Source: Prochlorococcus_E sp000760215 | GTDB lineage: Bacteria > Cyanobacteriota > Cyanobacteriia > PCC-6307 > Cyanobiaceae | Length of the DNA: 64,000 nt | Assembly: GCF_047303175.1 (NCBI RefSeq) | Contig: NZ_CP138945.1 | Strand: one strand, 5' to 3' | In this document: positions 50,300 to 60,591 of the stretch, in pieces | Numbering within the stretch: the first letter of the stretch is position 1 | Layout: every line of letters begins with the position of its first letter | Program-made: the position numbers and the translations under genes | Notes under the pieces: model-generated | Told to the model about the DNA's origin: nothing | Databases searched by the model: none | Seen by the model: only the letters and a program-made list of their open reading frames with translations

Positions 50300-50475
50300 T
50301 GACTTGGCTTCTTCTATTAGTAGTCATACTTCAAGCTGGATTTCATTGGGTTCTAAATACAGCAATAGTTGTTACTTCTAAGCTCTTTGAGCTTAGGTTT
50401 CTGAATTTATTAATTCTAATTTTGATTGCATGGATTTTTTCAGGAAGAGGAGCTCTTAAAAACCTTAGTGATTGA
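50299..50475 (+). CDS. 58-residue membrane protein of unknown function
   Basis: Starts at ATG 50299, sharing one base with the tsaC stop. Two hydrophobic segments (about 2-27: TWLLLLVVILQAGFHWVLNT; about 36-51: LNLLILILIAWIF) and a short polar end. Tight coupling to tsaC supports translation. Such small two-helix proteins are common in picocyanobacteria and not understood. Confidence 0.65.
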   Translation: MTWLLLLVVILQAGFHWVLNTAIVVTSKLFELRFLNLLILILIAWIFSGRGALKNLSD

Positions 50476-50488
50476 TCAACTGCTTGTA

Positions 50489-50560
50489 TGCCGGCTAACA
50501 GATTTGAACTGATGACCTTCGCTTTACAAAAGCGCTGCTCTACCGCTGAGCTAAGCCGGC
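50489..50560 (-). tRNA. tRNA-Thr (TGT anticodon)
   Basis: A 72-nt cloverleaf on the minus strand: acceptor GCCGGCT/AGCCGGC, D arm GCTC/GAGC, anticodon loop TTTGTAA, T loop TTCAAAT, discriminator A, no encoded CCA. Two mispairs: a T-T in the T stem (positions 50/64) and G-A at the base of the anticodon stem. Confidence 0.93.
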
Positions 50561-50701
50561 TTAATTTCATTAACAATAATTGAATGACGAATGTTTTCCA
50601 ATCAGATAGCTACTCTTATCAAACAAATTTAATTCATTTTTAATGATTTTGAGTCGTTGATTTTCCTTTAATAAATATGATTCTTAGATGTTGTGAAATC
50701 T

Positions 50702-51037
50702 TTAAGAAGATGCTTCTTCTGACACCTTCGATATTGATTCACTATTTGACTCCTGTTGTTTCATTTTGATTTGTCCTGAAAGCGTTCTTTTTATAGGAAG
50801 ATTTGCTACTAATGCAGTCATTCTGTCTTCTGTTTCAAGGCTGACTTCTCCTCCTTCCAAGTCAATTTCAACATATTTCGCAACCACATCAAGGATTTCT
50901 GCTCTCATTTTGTCCAAGAGGTCTGGACTTAAATCAGTTCTGTCATGAGCTAGAACTAACTGGAGCCTTTCACGAGCTTTAGCAGCACTTGCAGGTTGCC
51001 TTCCTAGCAATTTGTTTAAGATGTCTCTGAGGGTCAT
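50702..51037 (-). CDS. minE: Cell division topological specificity factor MinE
   Basis: 111 residues: N-terminal MTLRDILNKLLGRQPASAAK (membrane-targeting and MinD-binding helix) and AKERLQLVLAHDRTDLSPDL, followed by KYVEIDLEGGEVSLET, the beta-strand dimer core. MinE drives pole-to-pole oscillation of MinCD, placing the division ring at midcell. It is 5 nt downstream of minD. The C-terminal 25 residues (Gln/Ser-rich) are extra relative to E. coli. Confidence 0.96.
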   Translation of the reverse strand: MTLRDILNKLLGRQPASAAKARERLQLVLAHDRTDLSPDLLDKMRAEILDVVAKYVEIDLEGGEVSLETEDRMTALVANLPIKRTLSGQIKMKQQESNSESISKVSEEASS

Positions 51038-51042
51038 AGATT

Positions 51043-51858
51043 TTAGAAGATTTTTGTTTGCATCAAACGACGGAATTTGTCTCGAAGACCTGAACCTTCT
51101 TGAGAAGGATCAATAAGATCAATTTCTTCTCCTTTAAGACGTCCTGCGATATTGGAATAACATCTTGCTGCAGGTGAATTACTCCCAATAAGGGTGAGAG
51201 GCTCTCCTCTATTGGTACTGACTATGACTTGTTCATCTTCTAGAACCAAACCCAATAAAGGCAGCGCGAGAATATCAGTTACATCTTCGATGGATAGCAT
51301 CTCTTGACTCTCCATCATTTTTGGTCGAACTCTATTCAGAACTAATTGAACAGGCTTAATGCCGTGAGTATTAAGAAGGCCAATTACCCTATCAGCATCT
51401 CTAACAGCTGAGACTTCTGGATTGGTGACAATAATTGCTTCTTTTGATGCTGCGACTGCATTCTTGAAACCATCTTCGACTCCTGCAGGGCAATCAATTA
51501 ACACGTATTCAAATTGATTGCTTAGCATGCCAACTATTTTGACCATGTCCTCTGGCTTAAGCCAATCAAGCATTCTTGGATTGCCAGCAGGAAGCAAAGA
51601 GAGGTTTGGTTCCTGTTTATGTTTAACTAATGCTTGATCAAGACGACAAGTCTCTTCAAGAACCTCTTGTGCTGTATAAACGATTCGATTTTCTAGACCT
51701 AATAATAGATCCAGATTACGAAGACCAAAATCAGCATCTAGTACAGCAGTTGGAGAACCTTTTCTAGCCAGGGAAATGCCGAGGTTTGCTGTGAGAGTTG
51801 TCTTGCCTACTCCACCTTTGCCTGAGCAGATAAGGATCACTCTTGTATCTAACGTCAC
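51043..51858 (-). CDS. minD: Septum-site determining ATPase MinD
   Basis: 271 residues: deviant Walker A CSGKGGVGKTTLTANLGIS near 12, switch segments LDADFGLRNLDLLLGLENRI near 39 and LIDCPAGVEDGFKNAV near 118, and a C-terminal amphipathic helix (GLRDKFRRLMQTKIF) that inserts into the membrane. Between minC (140-nt gap) and minE (5 nt). Confidence 0.97.
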   Translation of the reverse strand: MTLDTRVILICSGKGGVGKTTLTANLGISLARKGSPTAVLDADFGLRNLDLLLGLENRIVYTAQEVLEETCRLDQALVKHKQEPNLSLLPAGNPRMLDWLKPEDMVKIVGMLSNQFEYVLIDCPAGVEDGFKNAVAASKEAIIVTNPEVSAVRDADRVIGLLNTHGIKPVQLVLNRVRPKMMESQEMLSIEDVTDILALPLLGLVLEDEQVIVSTNRGEPLTLIGSNSPAARCYSNIAGRLKGEEIDLIDPSQEGSGLRDKFRRLMQTKIF

Positions 51859-51998
51859 GGACCTCTTCGAAGTTGAATAATTTTAATTGGATTTCACCTA
51901 ATAACAATGTTAATTATGCAAAATCTTAAATTCAGTTATCGAATGATTACTCTTCCTTCTGATATTGCAAGCATTCTTGTTTAACTGGATGTCTTTTT

Positions 51999-52688
51999 TT
52001 ATATTGTTGTTGCGGGTTTAATGACAATTACATCATCCTCTAAGCGTGCTTCTTCAGCTAAACCCTCTTCAGGCTTCTCTTTAGGCCCTCTTGCTACTTT
52101 GTTTGCGATTCTCAATTGAACTGGCCTTAATTGAAGGGCGGTTATTTTGGCCTTTATATTTCCATTTTTCCCTGCGTGAGCTATTCCCAATAGCCTTCCC
52201 CAAATCATTACATTCCCACCAGCTAATACAGAAGCACCAGGATTTACATCTCCAACAATAAGCACATCATTATTTACGGCTAAGACTTCACCGGACCTAA
52301 GAGTACCTTGATGTAAAAATATTGTTGAAGAATCATTTTTACTTTTAAAGTCATTATTTGAATCTTTAGAGTTGATTCTTTGTTTTAATGTGCTCTCTTT
52401 AGGGTTAAGCAATGTCTTAAATCCTAAGCCAGAAGCACTTATAATAGTTTGTGGATTAGTTGACTCAATATTAATGATTTGAATTTTTTGCTTTTGACAA
52501 ACTTTATTGATAAAAATTATATCCTTTGAAGTAAAAGTAGCCTCACCTAAGTCGAATGTTATTTTATCTTTTTTATAATCTTTTAAATTTAACTCAATCT
52601 TATCACGCCAGTTCTTCTTAAGAACAGAGCTGAAAATAACTTTATCTCTTTTTGAATCAATTTCCATGATGTTATTAGAATTAACCAT
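51999..52688 (-). CDS. minC: Septum-site determining protein MinC
   Basis: 229 residues: a less conserved N-terminal domain, then a C-terminal beta-helix domain (about 125-210): HQGTLRSGEVLAVNNDVLIV, GDVNPGASVLAGGNVMIWGR, LLGIAHAGKNGNIKAKITAL and QLRPVQLRIANKVARGP. It inhibits FtsZ and binds MinD. The start overlaps the end of the HD-domain gene by 8 nt, so translation may be coupled. Confidence 0.93.
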   Translation of the reverse strand: MVNSNNIMEIDSKRDKVIFSSVLKKNWRDKIELNLKDYKKDKITFDLGEATFTSKDIIFINKVCQKQKIQIINIESTNPQTIISASGLGFKTLLNPKESTLKQRINSKDSNNDFKSKNDSSTIFLHQGTLRSGEVLAVNNDVLIVGDVNPGASVLAGGNVMIWGRLLGIAHAGKNGNIKAKITALQLRPVQLRIANKVARGPKEKPEEGLAEEARLEDDVIVIKPATTI

Positions 52689-53946
52689 AAGCTTGCTTAT
52701 CTCTTAATTCTAATAATTTTTTCTTAAGTTCACTTTCGATTCCCTTTGGATAAATTAACCATGCTGTTTTTGATGGGCTAATTAATCTATCTATTAAAAA
52801 TGATTCTTTCTCAAGGGCTTTTAATTGTTTGCCATCCCAAACTCTAAGACCGCTTTTATAAGGCTGATATCCAAAGAATTTATTATGCCGTAACCCACAA
52901 CAAATAATCGGGTCTAGATTGATTTTCTCAGCAAGATTTCTTGTTATTACAAGAGCTTCTAATTGAAAATCTGTTCCTAAGTCTTCTATATTAGTTGCTT
53001 TTAAGAGTTTCCTGTTAAGAAAATTGCTGCACAGACTTTTTAAAGGCTCTGGTGCATCTTCTTTCCACCTTGAAAGATGGTAAAGAGTACGCATATCGTC
53101 ATTTGCTAGAAAAGTTTCAAGATTAATTTTCTTTGGATCCCAAAGCCATTTTGCTAAGCAATTGTCAACCCAGACTTTTTTCTCTCCAAATTGTCTAGCA
53201 GTTTCAATTATTTTTTCTAAAAGCCAATTACTTACTTCATTTAGCCTATGATTATATATTGCTCTATACATTAAATTCCTTACTATTAAATAATGCTCTA
53301 CAGCCATTAAACCTTTTGGATCTATCGCAAGATCACCATCAGGAGCAAGTGTTAGTGCTGAGAGAATTCGTTCTAAATCAATTTTCCCATAATGTGCACC
53401 TATGCTATGACTATCTCTCATTAAATAATCAAGACGATCACAATCTAATTGGCTACTGACTAAAGACCTTATTAATTTGCAATCAATTTCTTTTCCTGCT
53501 ATTAGATCAGCAACTTGACTACTTAGACTTGGGTTGAGATCATTTAAGCTTTGATATATCTCTAGGCTCTCATTAATGACTTTTGCAGACCATTCTTCAT
53601 GTTTTAGCCCAAACATACCCTCACTTGTATGACTTAATGGTCCATGGCCAATATCATGTAAAAGTGCAGAAGCATATAGCAAGGCATTGTACTTCTCTAA
53701 CTTTGGGTTAATTCTTAATATCTTTTTAAATGCCCTTCTTGCAATATGAAAAACCCCAAGCGAGTGACTAAATCGACTGGACTCTGCTCCATGAAATGTT
53801 AGAGAAGCTGGCCCAAGTTGTTTGATCCTTCTTAGTCTTTGGAATGGTGGTGAATCGACTAATCTAATTATCATCCTTTCCTCTGGAATCTCATCGTCAA
53901 GAGTTATTCCTTGATGTATAGGATCGTAATAAGTTCTTTTTGACAT
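52681..53946 (-). CDS. HD-domain hydrolase (dGTPase-like)
   Basis: 421 residues, with the HD metal-binding motif: RFSHSLGVFHIARRAF near 57 and LLHDIGHGPLSHTSEGMF near 92, then QLDCDRLDYLMRDSHSIGAH near 167-186. It resembles deoxynucleotide triphosphohydrolases of the SAMHD1-like group. Position: 17 nt after ctpA's partner side, upstream of and overlapping minC, so read with minCDE. Substrate not established. Confidence 0.87.
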   Translation of the reverse strand: MSKRTYYDPIHQGITLDDEIPEERMIIRLVDSPPFQRLRRIKQLGPASLTFHGAESSRFSHSLGVFHIARRAFKKILRINPKLEKYNALLYASALLHDIGHGPLSHTSEGMFGLKHEEWSAKVINESLEIYQSLNDLNPSLSSQVADLIAGKEIDCKLIRSLVSSQLDCDRLDYLMRDSHSIGAHYGKIDLERILSALTLAPDGDLAIDPKGLMAVEHYLIVRNLMYRAIYNHRLNEVSNWLLEKIIETARQFGEKKVWVDNCLAKWLWDPKKINLETFLANDDMRTLYHLSRWKEDAPEPLKSLCSNFLNRKLLKATNIEDLGTDFQLEALVITRNLAEKINLDPIICCGLRHNKFFGYQPYKSGLRVWDGKQLKALEKESFLIDRLISPSKTAWLIYPKGIESELKKKLLELRDKQAYG

Positions 53947-53962
53947 TAATTATTAAATAAAA

Positions 53963-55372
53963 TCAAGTGTCTATCTTCTTTGGATCGGAGGAAATATTAT
54001 CTACCAGCTTATTTTCTTTTGAATCGGATGAAATATTATTCTCCAACTTATTTTCTTTTGGATTGGAAGAAATATTATTTTCAAGTTCAATTTCTTCTGT
54101 ATTTTGTTCTATTTTTTGAAGATCAAGATTTGCTTCCATAAATAATTCAGCATCTTGTAACCACCTATCCTCTGGTCCTCCAGGGTTTAGAGGTTCAGGC
54201 ATTTCAAGATATCGGTCAGGTTCTATTCCTAGATTTTGAATGTCTCTACCAGATGGGGTTAGATAGCTAGCAACAGTTAAGGCTAGTCCACTGCCATCGC
54301 TCAAATTTGTAAGCGATTGAATTAGACCTTTGCCAAAGGTCCTTGAACCTAGTAAAACAGATCTCTCATTATCTTGGAGCGCTCCTGCGAGGATTTCGCT
54401 GGCACTAGCTGTGCCACTATTCACTAATGTAACTAAAGGGCCGTCATAAAGAGTATCTTTGCTTGAAGGAATTGGGTCTTTTATTTCATCGCGGTTTTTT
54501 GTCTCAACAATTGGCTTTTCACTTAAAAACCCATCTGCTACTGCAAGGCCTGAACTAACTAATCCTCCTGAATTATTACGTAAATCCAATACAATACCTT
54601 CTACATCTTTTTCCGAAAGCTCTTTTAAAGCCTCTTTTACATCTTCAGGCACTCCTTCGCTGAATTGAGTGATTCTTACATACCCAAGAGTGTGCTTTTC
54701 CGTTCTGATTCGCTTTGTTCTTACTGGTCTTAAATCAACACTTCTTCTTTCAAGAATAATTTCCTTAATTTCTTGATCTGGCGTTTCAATCTCCAATAAA
54801 ACCTTTGAACCACTCTCCCCTCTTAATTTGGATGCTGTTGCTTCTAATCCAAGTCTCTTTGGAGAATTATTATCAACTTTCCGAAGTAAGGATCCACTAG
54901 GGATTTCTGCATCTGCCGCTGGAGAACCTTCTAAAGGAGCTATTACAACAATCTCTCCATCATTACTTCTTGCACCTAGCTGTAGTCCTACTCCATTTAT
55001 TTCACTGCCAATATTGCTTTCTTTTAAGGCTTTGTAATCAGCTGGTCGCAAAAGTCTTGTATATGGATCTCCTAAAGGTAGAAGCATTGTCTCAATAGCT
55101 GAATATGCTTCATCTGATGTAGAAATTGGTTTTTCGAGAGCTTGTTGCCGTAATCGACGCCATTGAACATCATTGAATTTGTCAGGATTTAAAAACCCCT
55201 CGTTTACTAAGTTCCAGGTTTCTAAGACAAGTTGCTGCCCATCATTAAGGGCGAAAACAGGTGCTGCTCCTAGGGAGAAAATAAGTAAGCAAGTGATTAG
55301 TCCAGCAATGATTTGCCGAAAATATTTTGAACAGGTTTTTACAGTTGGAAGCATTGGATTAATCAATTGCAC
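53963..55372 (-). CDS. ctpA: Carboxyl-terminal processing protease CtpA
   Basis: 469 residues: N-terminal signal (IIAGLITCLLIFSLGAAPVF then ALNDGQQ) for export to the lumen, a PDZ domain (about 115-195), and the Ser/Lys protease core: LRNNSGGLVSSG near 265, VNSGTASASEILAGALQDNE near 315 and SRTFGKGLIQ near 343 (catalytic Ser and Lys). CtpA trims the D1 precursor before oxygen-evolving cluster assembly. The C-terminus carries a 13-residue tandem repeat. Divergent from petB with 57 nt between starts. Confidence 0.94.
   Translation of the reverse strand: MQLINPMLPTVKTCSKYFRQIIAGLITCLLIFSLGAAPVFALNDGQQLVLETWNLVNEGFLNPDKFNDVQWRRLRQQALEKPISTSDEAYSAIETMLLPLGDPYTRLLRPADYKALKESNIGSEINGVGLQLGARSNDGEIVVIAPLEGSPAADAEIPSGSLLRKVDNNSPKRLGLEATASKLRGESGSKVLLEIETPDQEIKEIILERRSVDLRPVRTKRIRTEKHTLGYVRITQFSEGVPEDVKEALKELSEKDVEGIVLDLRNNSGGLVSSGLAVADGFLSEKPIVETKNRDEIKDPIPSSKDTLYDGPLVTLVNSGTASASEILAGALQDNERSVLLGSRTFGKGLIQSLTNLSDGSGLALTVASYLTPSGRDIQNLGIEPDRYLEMPEPLNPGGPEDRWLQDAELFMEANLDLQKIEQNTEEIELENNISSNPKENKLENNISSDSKENKLVDNISSDPKKIDT
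53966..54082 (-). repeat. 39-bp tandem repeat encoding the CtpA C-terminus
   Basis: Three consecutive 39-bp units encode ENNISSNPKENKL, ENNISSDSKENKL and the decayed VDNISSDPKKIDT (residues 431-469). It adds an acidic, Asn/Ser-rich tail after the folded domain. Confidence 0.85.
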
Positions 55373-55429
55373 GAACCATGGGGCACATTCAGTAGAGTGT
55401 TGTTATTAAGTATCAAGCTCATCTGATCA

Positions 55430-56086
55430 ATGGCAAATTCCTCACCTGTCTACGATTGGTTTCAGGAACGGCTTGAAATTCAAGACATCGCAGATGATGT
55501 CACTTCAAAATACGTACCTCCACATGTAAACATCTTTTATTGTCTTGGAGGCATCACACTTGTCTGCTTCTTGATTCAATTTGCAACTGGGTTTGCAATG
55601 ACTTTTTATTACAAGCCCACTGTCACTGAAGCTTATAACTCAGTCAGTTATTTAATGACAGATGTAAGTTTTGGTTGGTTGATTAGATCAGTGCATCGTT
55701 GGAGTGCCTCAATGATGGTGTTGATGCTGATTTTGCATGTTTTTAGAGTTTATTTGACAGGTGGGTTTAAAAGGCCAAGAGAGCTTACTTGGGTTACAGG
55801 GGTAGTAATGGCTGTAATTACAGTAGCTTTTGGTGTTACTGGATATTCATTGCCTTGGGATCAGGTAGGTTATTGGGCTGTAAAGATTGTTTCAGGTGTG
55901 CCTGCTGCAATCCCAGTTATTGGAGACTTTATGGTTGAACTGTTAAGAGGCGGGGAAAGCGTAGGGCAAACAACACTTACTCGCTTTTATAGTCTGCATA
56001 CTTTTGTATTGCCATGGACACTTGCCATTTTTATGCTCATGCATTTCCTAATGATAAGAAAACAGGGAATATCAGGACCTCTATAA
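55430..56086 (+). CDS. petB: Cytochrome b6 (PetB)
   Basis: 218 residues, four membrane helices with haem-ligand histidines in SVHRWSASMMVLMLILHVFR (about 83-102) and YSLHTFVLPWTLAIFMLMHF (about 184-203). Cytochrome b6 holds both b-haems and haem c-n of the b6f complex. Upstream is divergent ctpA; petD is 75 nt downstream. Confidence 0.98.
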   Translation: MANSSPVYDWFQERLEIQDIADDVTSKYVPPHVNIFYCLGGITLVCFLIQFATGFAMTFYYKPTVTEAYNSVSYLMTDVSFGWLIRSVHRWSASMMVLMLILHVFRVYLTGGFKRPRELTWVTGVVMAVITVAFGVTGYSLPWDQVGYWAVKIVSGVPAAIPVIGDFMVELLRGGESVGQTTLTRFYSLHTFVLPWTLAIFMLMHFLMIRKQGISGPL

Positions 56087-56161
56087 ATTAGATTTTCAAA
56101 ATAAAAGATTTTTGAGCCCTTATTCGCAACTTTTATCTAAAAAATCACTTTTCTTTCAATT

Positions 56162-56644
56162 ATGTCAACTCTTAAGAAGCCAGATTTATCAGATACAAAA
56201 CTAAGAGCCAAACTCGCAAAAGGTATGGGCCATAATTATTATGGAGAGCCTGCTTGGCCAAATGACCTCCTGTATATATTTCCTGTAGTAATTCTTGGAA
56301 CTATAGCTTGCATAGTAGGCCTAGCAGTATTAGACCCAGCTTTTCTTGGTGATAAAGCAAATCCTTTTGCTACCCCCTTGGAAATTTTGCCTGAGTGGTA
56401 CTTATACCCAGTCTTTCAAATTCTAAGAGTCGTTCCCAATAAGCTTCTTGGGATTGCATTGCAAACCCTTATACCTCTTGGCTTAATGCTTATTCCTTTT
56501 ATAGAAAATGTAAATAAGTTCTCCAATCCTTTTAGAAGGCCTGTAGCAATGACTTTCTTCTTGTTTGGTACTTTATTGACAATATATTTGGGGATCGGCG
56601 CATGTTTGCCTATTGATAAGTCTTTGACCTTGGGCCTTTTTTAA
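56162..56644 (+). CDS. petD: Cytochrome b6f subunit IV (PetD)
   Basis: 160 residues, three membrane helices, with MSTLKKPDLSDTKLRAKLAK at the start, the conserved GHNYYGEPAWPNDLLY and the quinol-site PEWYLYPVFQILRVVPNKLL (about 78-97). It makes the plastoquinol-binding half of the b6f complex with PetB. Ends 9 nt before the convergent invertase gene. Confidence 0.98.
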   Translation: MSTLKKPDLSDTKLRAKLAKGMGHNYYGEPAWPNDLLYIFPVVILGTIACIVGLAVLDPAFLGDKANPFATPLEILPEWYLYPVFQILRVVPNKLLGIALQTLIPLGLMLIPFIENVNKFSNPFRRPVAMTFFLFGTLLTIYLGIGACLPIDKSLTLGLF

Positions 56645-56653
56645 GTTTAATTT

Positions 56654-58099
56654 TTATTGGTTTAAATCAAGCATTGAAACATCTTGAGGGGATACCTTGA
56701 GAAAATGATGCATTAAAAGAAAACCTACAATTGTCCATGTTTGATATGTTCTTGATTGTTGTCCCACCCATGTACCAGTAGGGCCATCAAAATACTCCGC
56801 CCATTTTTGCTTGGGTAATTGATTTAATTGGCTCCAATAGCATTCCTCTAATAAAGATCTCATTTGTCCCATTAGCAGTACATCTGCCTGAGGATATCTT
56901 TGTTCATGTAGAAGAATTGAAGCTCCAAAGAACCACAGGATGCTTGGCCAATGCCCACCATTATGGTAACTCCAGGGCCAATTTTTTGGGTCTGAGCCTG
57001 TTTTATTTTGCCATTCCTCTACTTCCATGGGCGGATGACATATTCTCATAGGCATTTGAGCCATTAAATGTGATCGATTATGGAGTACTAATCTAAAGAG
57101 TGCCCGCTGTTGAGGTGCAGTTAAGACTCCAAACATGCATGCAAGAGAGTTGCCAAGGCTATAAAAGCGAAAGTCTGGCCTGCCTGTTCGAATATTCCCA
57201 ATAAGATAACCTCCTCTGTTTTCCAGCCAATCTTGGAGCCAAGGAGGAACTATTTGTGGTTGGACGTTAAATTCGTTCTGATGTTGATCTTCTCCATATT
57301 GTTCGGTGGGTCTTCGCCTCAGTACTTGCATTGTTTTGCTTGTAACCCAATAATGCTTTAAAAGGAATTGACGAAGGTCATGAACCCATTGTCTAGTAAG
57401 CAAAAGTCTTTGATCTAGTAAACGACTTACTTGATGCTTACTACTTAAATCCATTAGCTCTATGCAACTACTTAACGATGCATAAAGAAGAACTTCTACT
57501 TCTAGAGGAGCGCCCCAGACATCCATGGGACGATCAATCATAAATGAACAATCAGGAACAAAAAGGACTGGAGTCCCTTCAAAAGTTGGATGCAAAACTA
57601 GATCTAATAGAAGTTGGATTCCTCTTTGAACTTTTTGACTAACCCCAAATGTTGTATCTTTGCTCTTCCTTACATATAGCCAGCATAAAATTGGCCACCA
57701 CAAGCTTGCATCAGCAGAAGTTATTCTCCCGATAGATCTTTGCCCATAATCAGCTATAAGCTCATCATTTTCTTCTACAAAGCTTGTTGGGAATACTCCT
57801 CTGGTTTGGTAGCTTGTGCTTTGTAGATCAAGACATACCGTTAAGAATTTCTTGACTATCGAATATCTCTTCTGTGTAAGGAGATAAATCATTACAGGAA
57901 CATTGTCCCTTAGGAAGAGTTCTCCATAGTTGAGTGCGTCATTGTTAGCTGGATGTTCTAAGGCCGCTACGCTCCCTGCAAATTGACCATCTATTTTGAT
58001 TAGAGTTCGCTCAAAATGCTCCTGAGCTCTTTTGATGACTGCTTCCTCATTGGAATTAGGACGCACTCTTTGACGCTCTTGACTAAATCTTTCTGGCAT
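56654..58099 (-). CDS. Neutral/alkaline invertase (glycoside hydrolase family 100)
   Basis: 481 residues of the plant-type neutral invertase family: NYGELFLRDNVPVMIYLLTQ near 56-75, YQTRGVFPTSFVEENDEL near 95, DYGQRSIGRITSADASLWWP near 114-133 and WSYHNGGHWPSILWFFGASI near 374. It would split sucrose in the cytosol; sucrose is made by some marine picocyanobacteria as a minor solute. No signal peptide. It stands alone on its strand. Confidence 0.9.
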   Translation of the reverse strand: MPERFSQERQRVRPNSNEEAVIKRAQEHFERTLIKIDGQFAGSVAALEHPANNDALNYGELFLRDNVPVMIYLLTQKRYSIVKKFLTVCLDLQSTSYQTRGVFPTSFVEENDELIADYGQRSIGRITSADASLWWPILCWLYVRKSKDTTFGVSQKVQRGIQLLLDLVLHPTFEGTPVLFVPDCSFMIDRPMDVWGAPLEVEVLLYASLSSCIELMDLSSKHQVSRLLDQRLLLTRQWVHDLRQFLLKHYWVTSKTMQVLRRRPTEQYGEDQHQNEFNVQPQIVPPWLQDWLENRGGYLIGNIRTGRPDFRFYSLGNSLACMFGVLTAPQQRALFRLVLHNRSHLMAQMPMRICHPPMEVEEWQNKTGSDPKNWPWSYHNGGHWPSILWFFGASILLHEQRYPQADVLLMGQMRSLLEECYWSQLNQLPKQKWAEYFDGPTGTWVGQQSRTYQTWTIVGFLLMHHFLKVSPQDVSMLDLNQ

Positions 58100-58783
58100 T
58101 TATTTGTTTTTTGATGCAATTCTCAAAAACTTGTTGGGACAAGTTGTTTTCATCATAGATAAGAAAATCAAGATGATCTAGTAAGAGTTTCTATATTTCT
58201 TTGTTGCGCATAGAGAGGTTTGTGGTCTAAAATCGAGGACTGGATGTGAATTGGTATTCCACTAATTCAAGGCTGATTTAATCAAGCGTAAAGTTTCTTT
58301 CGCTTTGTTAGTGAGCCCTTACATCATCGAATGAGTTACTCACTCGCTGGTGTAGGTTTCTAGGGTGGTCTTTAAATTTAGAGATCACAGTTGCTTTAAC
58401 GATTTTTTAAATGGTTAAAGCAGAACCTGGACAACTAAAAAGTTTAGGAACTGACGCTTTTATCGCGTTCAATTAACTTTGTGTTTTTTGAATGTAAATG
58501 CGATATAAGTGTGAGGTCCCGTCAAAAATTAATTGCTTTGGCCTATTATCTTGATCTCATGGGATTCACGCCCATGGTTAAGAAAATATTTTTAGCCAAT
58601 AGCAATAACCGGATCTGAGATCTCGGAAAGTCACAAGGAAATATTCTTAGTGCACTCTTTGAACCCTTAAATCATAAGGAGGCTAAAACTACTTGAATTT
58701 GTACGCCAGTGCTTTCAAAGTGGATGAAGCAAATCAGACTGAGTTAAAAGCTTTAAAAGTTTTTAGCAATAGGGCCTGATATA
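58100..58783 (+). other. Gene-free leader of the rRNA operon
   Basis: 684 nt without a credible protein gene. A candidate promoter is TTGCGC (58204-58209), 18-nt spacer, TAAAAT (58228-58233) in a region that also holds TTGTTG at 58201; it would give a leader of about 540 nt. Further in, a small hairpin CATGGG-ATTCACG-CCCATG (58558-58576) and a boxA-like GCACTCTTTGAA near 58651 are seen. An unannotated small RNA is possible but cannot be shown. The upstream arm of a 16S processing stem may lie at its end. Confidence 0.55.
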
Positions 58784-60266
<1,483 letters not shown>

Positions 60267-60435
60267 ACAGGGAGACAAAAACTGATTATGATGTCTGATT
60301 TAAATTTAGGCCGTAATCCTGTCACCTTAGGTCGATCGGTACCTCAGATTAATTACTGAAAAATGAGAAATCTATCTTTCATAGTTGATTTCAGTTCCTA
60401 AACTTGTCTAGGTCACACCCAACAAACTTTCTCCT

Positions 60436-60509
<74 letters not shown>

Positions 60510-60518
60510 TTCGTAGTT

Positions 60519-60591
60519 GGGGGTATAGCTCAGTTGGTAGAGCGCCTGCTTTGCAAGCAGGATGTCAGCGGTTCGAGTCCGCTTACCTCCA
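60519..60591 (+). tRNA. tRNA-Ala (TGC anticodon)
   Basis: 73-nt cloverleaf, 9 nt after tRNA-Ile: acceptor GGGGGTA/TACCTCC, anticodon stem CCTGC/GCAGG with loop TTTGCAA, T arm AGCGG-TTCGAGT-CCGCT, discriminator A. No encoded CCA. Confidence 0.97.

Noticed and set aside
51907..51984. A 25-codon plus-strand frame in the minD-minC gap
   Set aside because: Too short, antisense context, no ribosome site and no recognisable product; reported only as a chance frame.
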